This document shows positions 33,167 to 33,245 of a stretch of 33,245 nt of DNA, one piece after another. The stretch is from positions 1 through 33,245 of the forward strand of contig ONEK01000022.1 in assembly GCA_900316855.1 (NCBI GenBank), read 5' to 3'. Source of the stretch: an uncultured Lachnospiraceae bacterium. Its GTDB lineage: Bacteria; Bacillota; Clostridia; Lachnospirales; Lachnospiraceae. The notes below the pieces were generated by a model, which had not been told where the DNA came from, ran no database searches, and saw nothing but the letters and a program-made list of their open reading frames with translations. The stretch's first letter is position 1. The number at the start of each line of letters is the position of its first letter. The position numbers were made by a program, and so were the translations under genes.

Positions 33167-33245
33167 TTATACTCGGACGCGGACAGCCCGAACCAGCGTA
33201 TCAATGTCATCTTCTGAAACCTGAAGATCCTGCAGTATCTTCTTC
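33167..33245 (-). CDS. Possible C-terminal fragment of a minus-strand gene
   Basis: Reading inward from the window end on the minus strand, one frame is open for 25 codons. It gives KKILQDLQVSEDDIDTLVRA and a short basic tail, ending at TAA (33169-33167). The lysine start, the VSEDDIDTLV helix and the short basic end resemble the C-terminus of LL-H-type phage holins or other small helical proteins. The evidence is short, and the rest lies outside the window. The 17 bases between this stop and the preceding gene's stop hold nothing recognisable. Confidence 0.4.
   Translation of the reverse strand, partial: KKILQDLQVSEDDIDTLVRAVRVRV

Overview
The window looks like a chromosomal piece of a GC-rich member of the Bacillota, class Clostridia, most likely Lachnospiraceae or a close relative. 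The basis is the gene content. There is an Rnf complex in the clostridial order C-D-G-E-A-B, followed by a Gx-transporter / NusG-domain-II / ApbE block. There are also LicD, WbsX and CDP-glycerol transferase type surface-polymer genes, and a PD-(D/E)XK protein of a type common in gut anaerobes. The species cannot be named from sequence reading alone. No rRNA, tRNA, CRISPR array or complete insertion sequence was seen.

Region 1 (1-1429) holds an N-terminally truncated AAA-ATPase-like / PD-(D/E)XK gene. Its broken end abuts two back-to-back perfect hairpins. A gap follows that contains a GTGTCA...TGACAC dispersed-repeat-like element.

Region 2 (1430-19311) is an eleven-gene plus-strand cluster for a phosphoglycerol-containing, teichoic-acid-like surface polymer. 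Its products are a WbsX-like protein, a GT4 glycosyltransferase, two CDP-glycerol glycerophosphotransferase-like proteins, a GT2 glycosyltransferase, an IspD/TarI-like cytidylyltransferase, an extended SDR, a methyltransferase-like/TagD-like fusion, two TIM-barrel isomerase-like proteins and a LicD fusion. CDP-glycerol would be made by the TagD-like domain and used by the two transferases. The TarI-like enzyme and the SDR would make a second activated polyol or sugar. LicD would add a phospho-substituent. The most striking feature is that six of these otherwise unrelated proteins carry the same kind of small Rossmann module, placed N-terminally, C-terminally or between domains. No flippase, polymerase, ABC exporter or wall ligase is present. 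A second GTGTC...GACAC element and a strong terminator close the cluster.

Region 3 (19506-24890) is the rnfCDGEAB operon, encoding the ferredoxin:NAD+ oxidoreductase ion pump. It is preceded by a near-consensus Rex operator. Region 4 (24970-27477) holds convergent Gx-transporter and NusG-domain-II genes and a divergent ApbE flavin transferase, which should supply covalent FMN to RnfD and RnfG. The start of the Gx gene lies in a tandem array of 10-bp units. One 9-bp unit there throws an ATGA-coupled start codon out of frame. A 17-bp perfect inverted repeat sits between the NusG-domain and ApbE genes.

Region 5 (27650-33245) holds a UDP-glucuronate 4-epimerase-like gene overlapping hslO (Hsp33), then an MBOAT O-acyltransferase and an SGNH-like partner, probably for acylating an exported polysaccharide. 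The window ends in a possible minus-strand gene fragment. Several enzymes across the window carry Ala/Gly/Glu/Ser-rich inserts at domain joints or inside conserved folds, which appears to be a trait of this genome.
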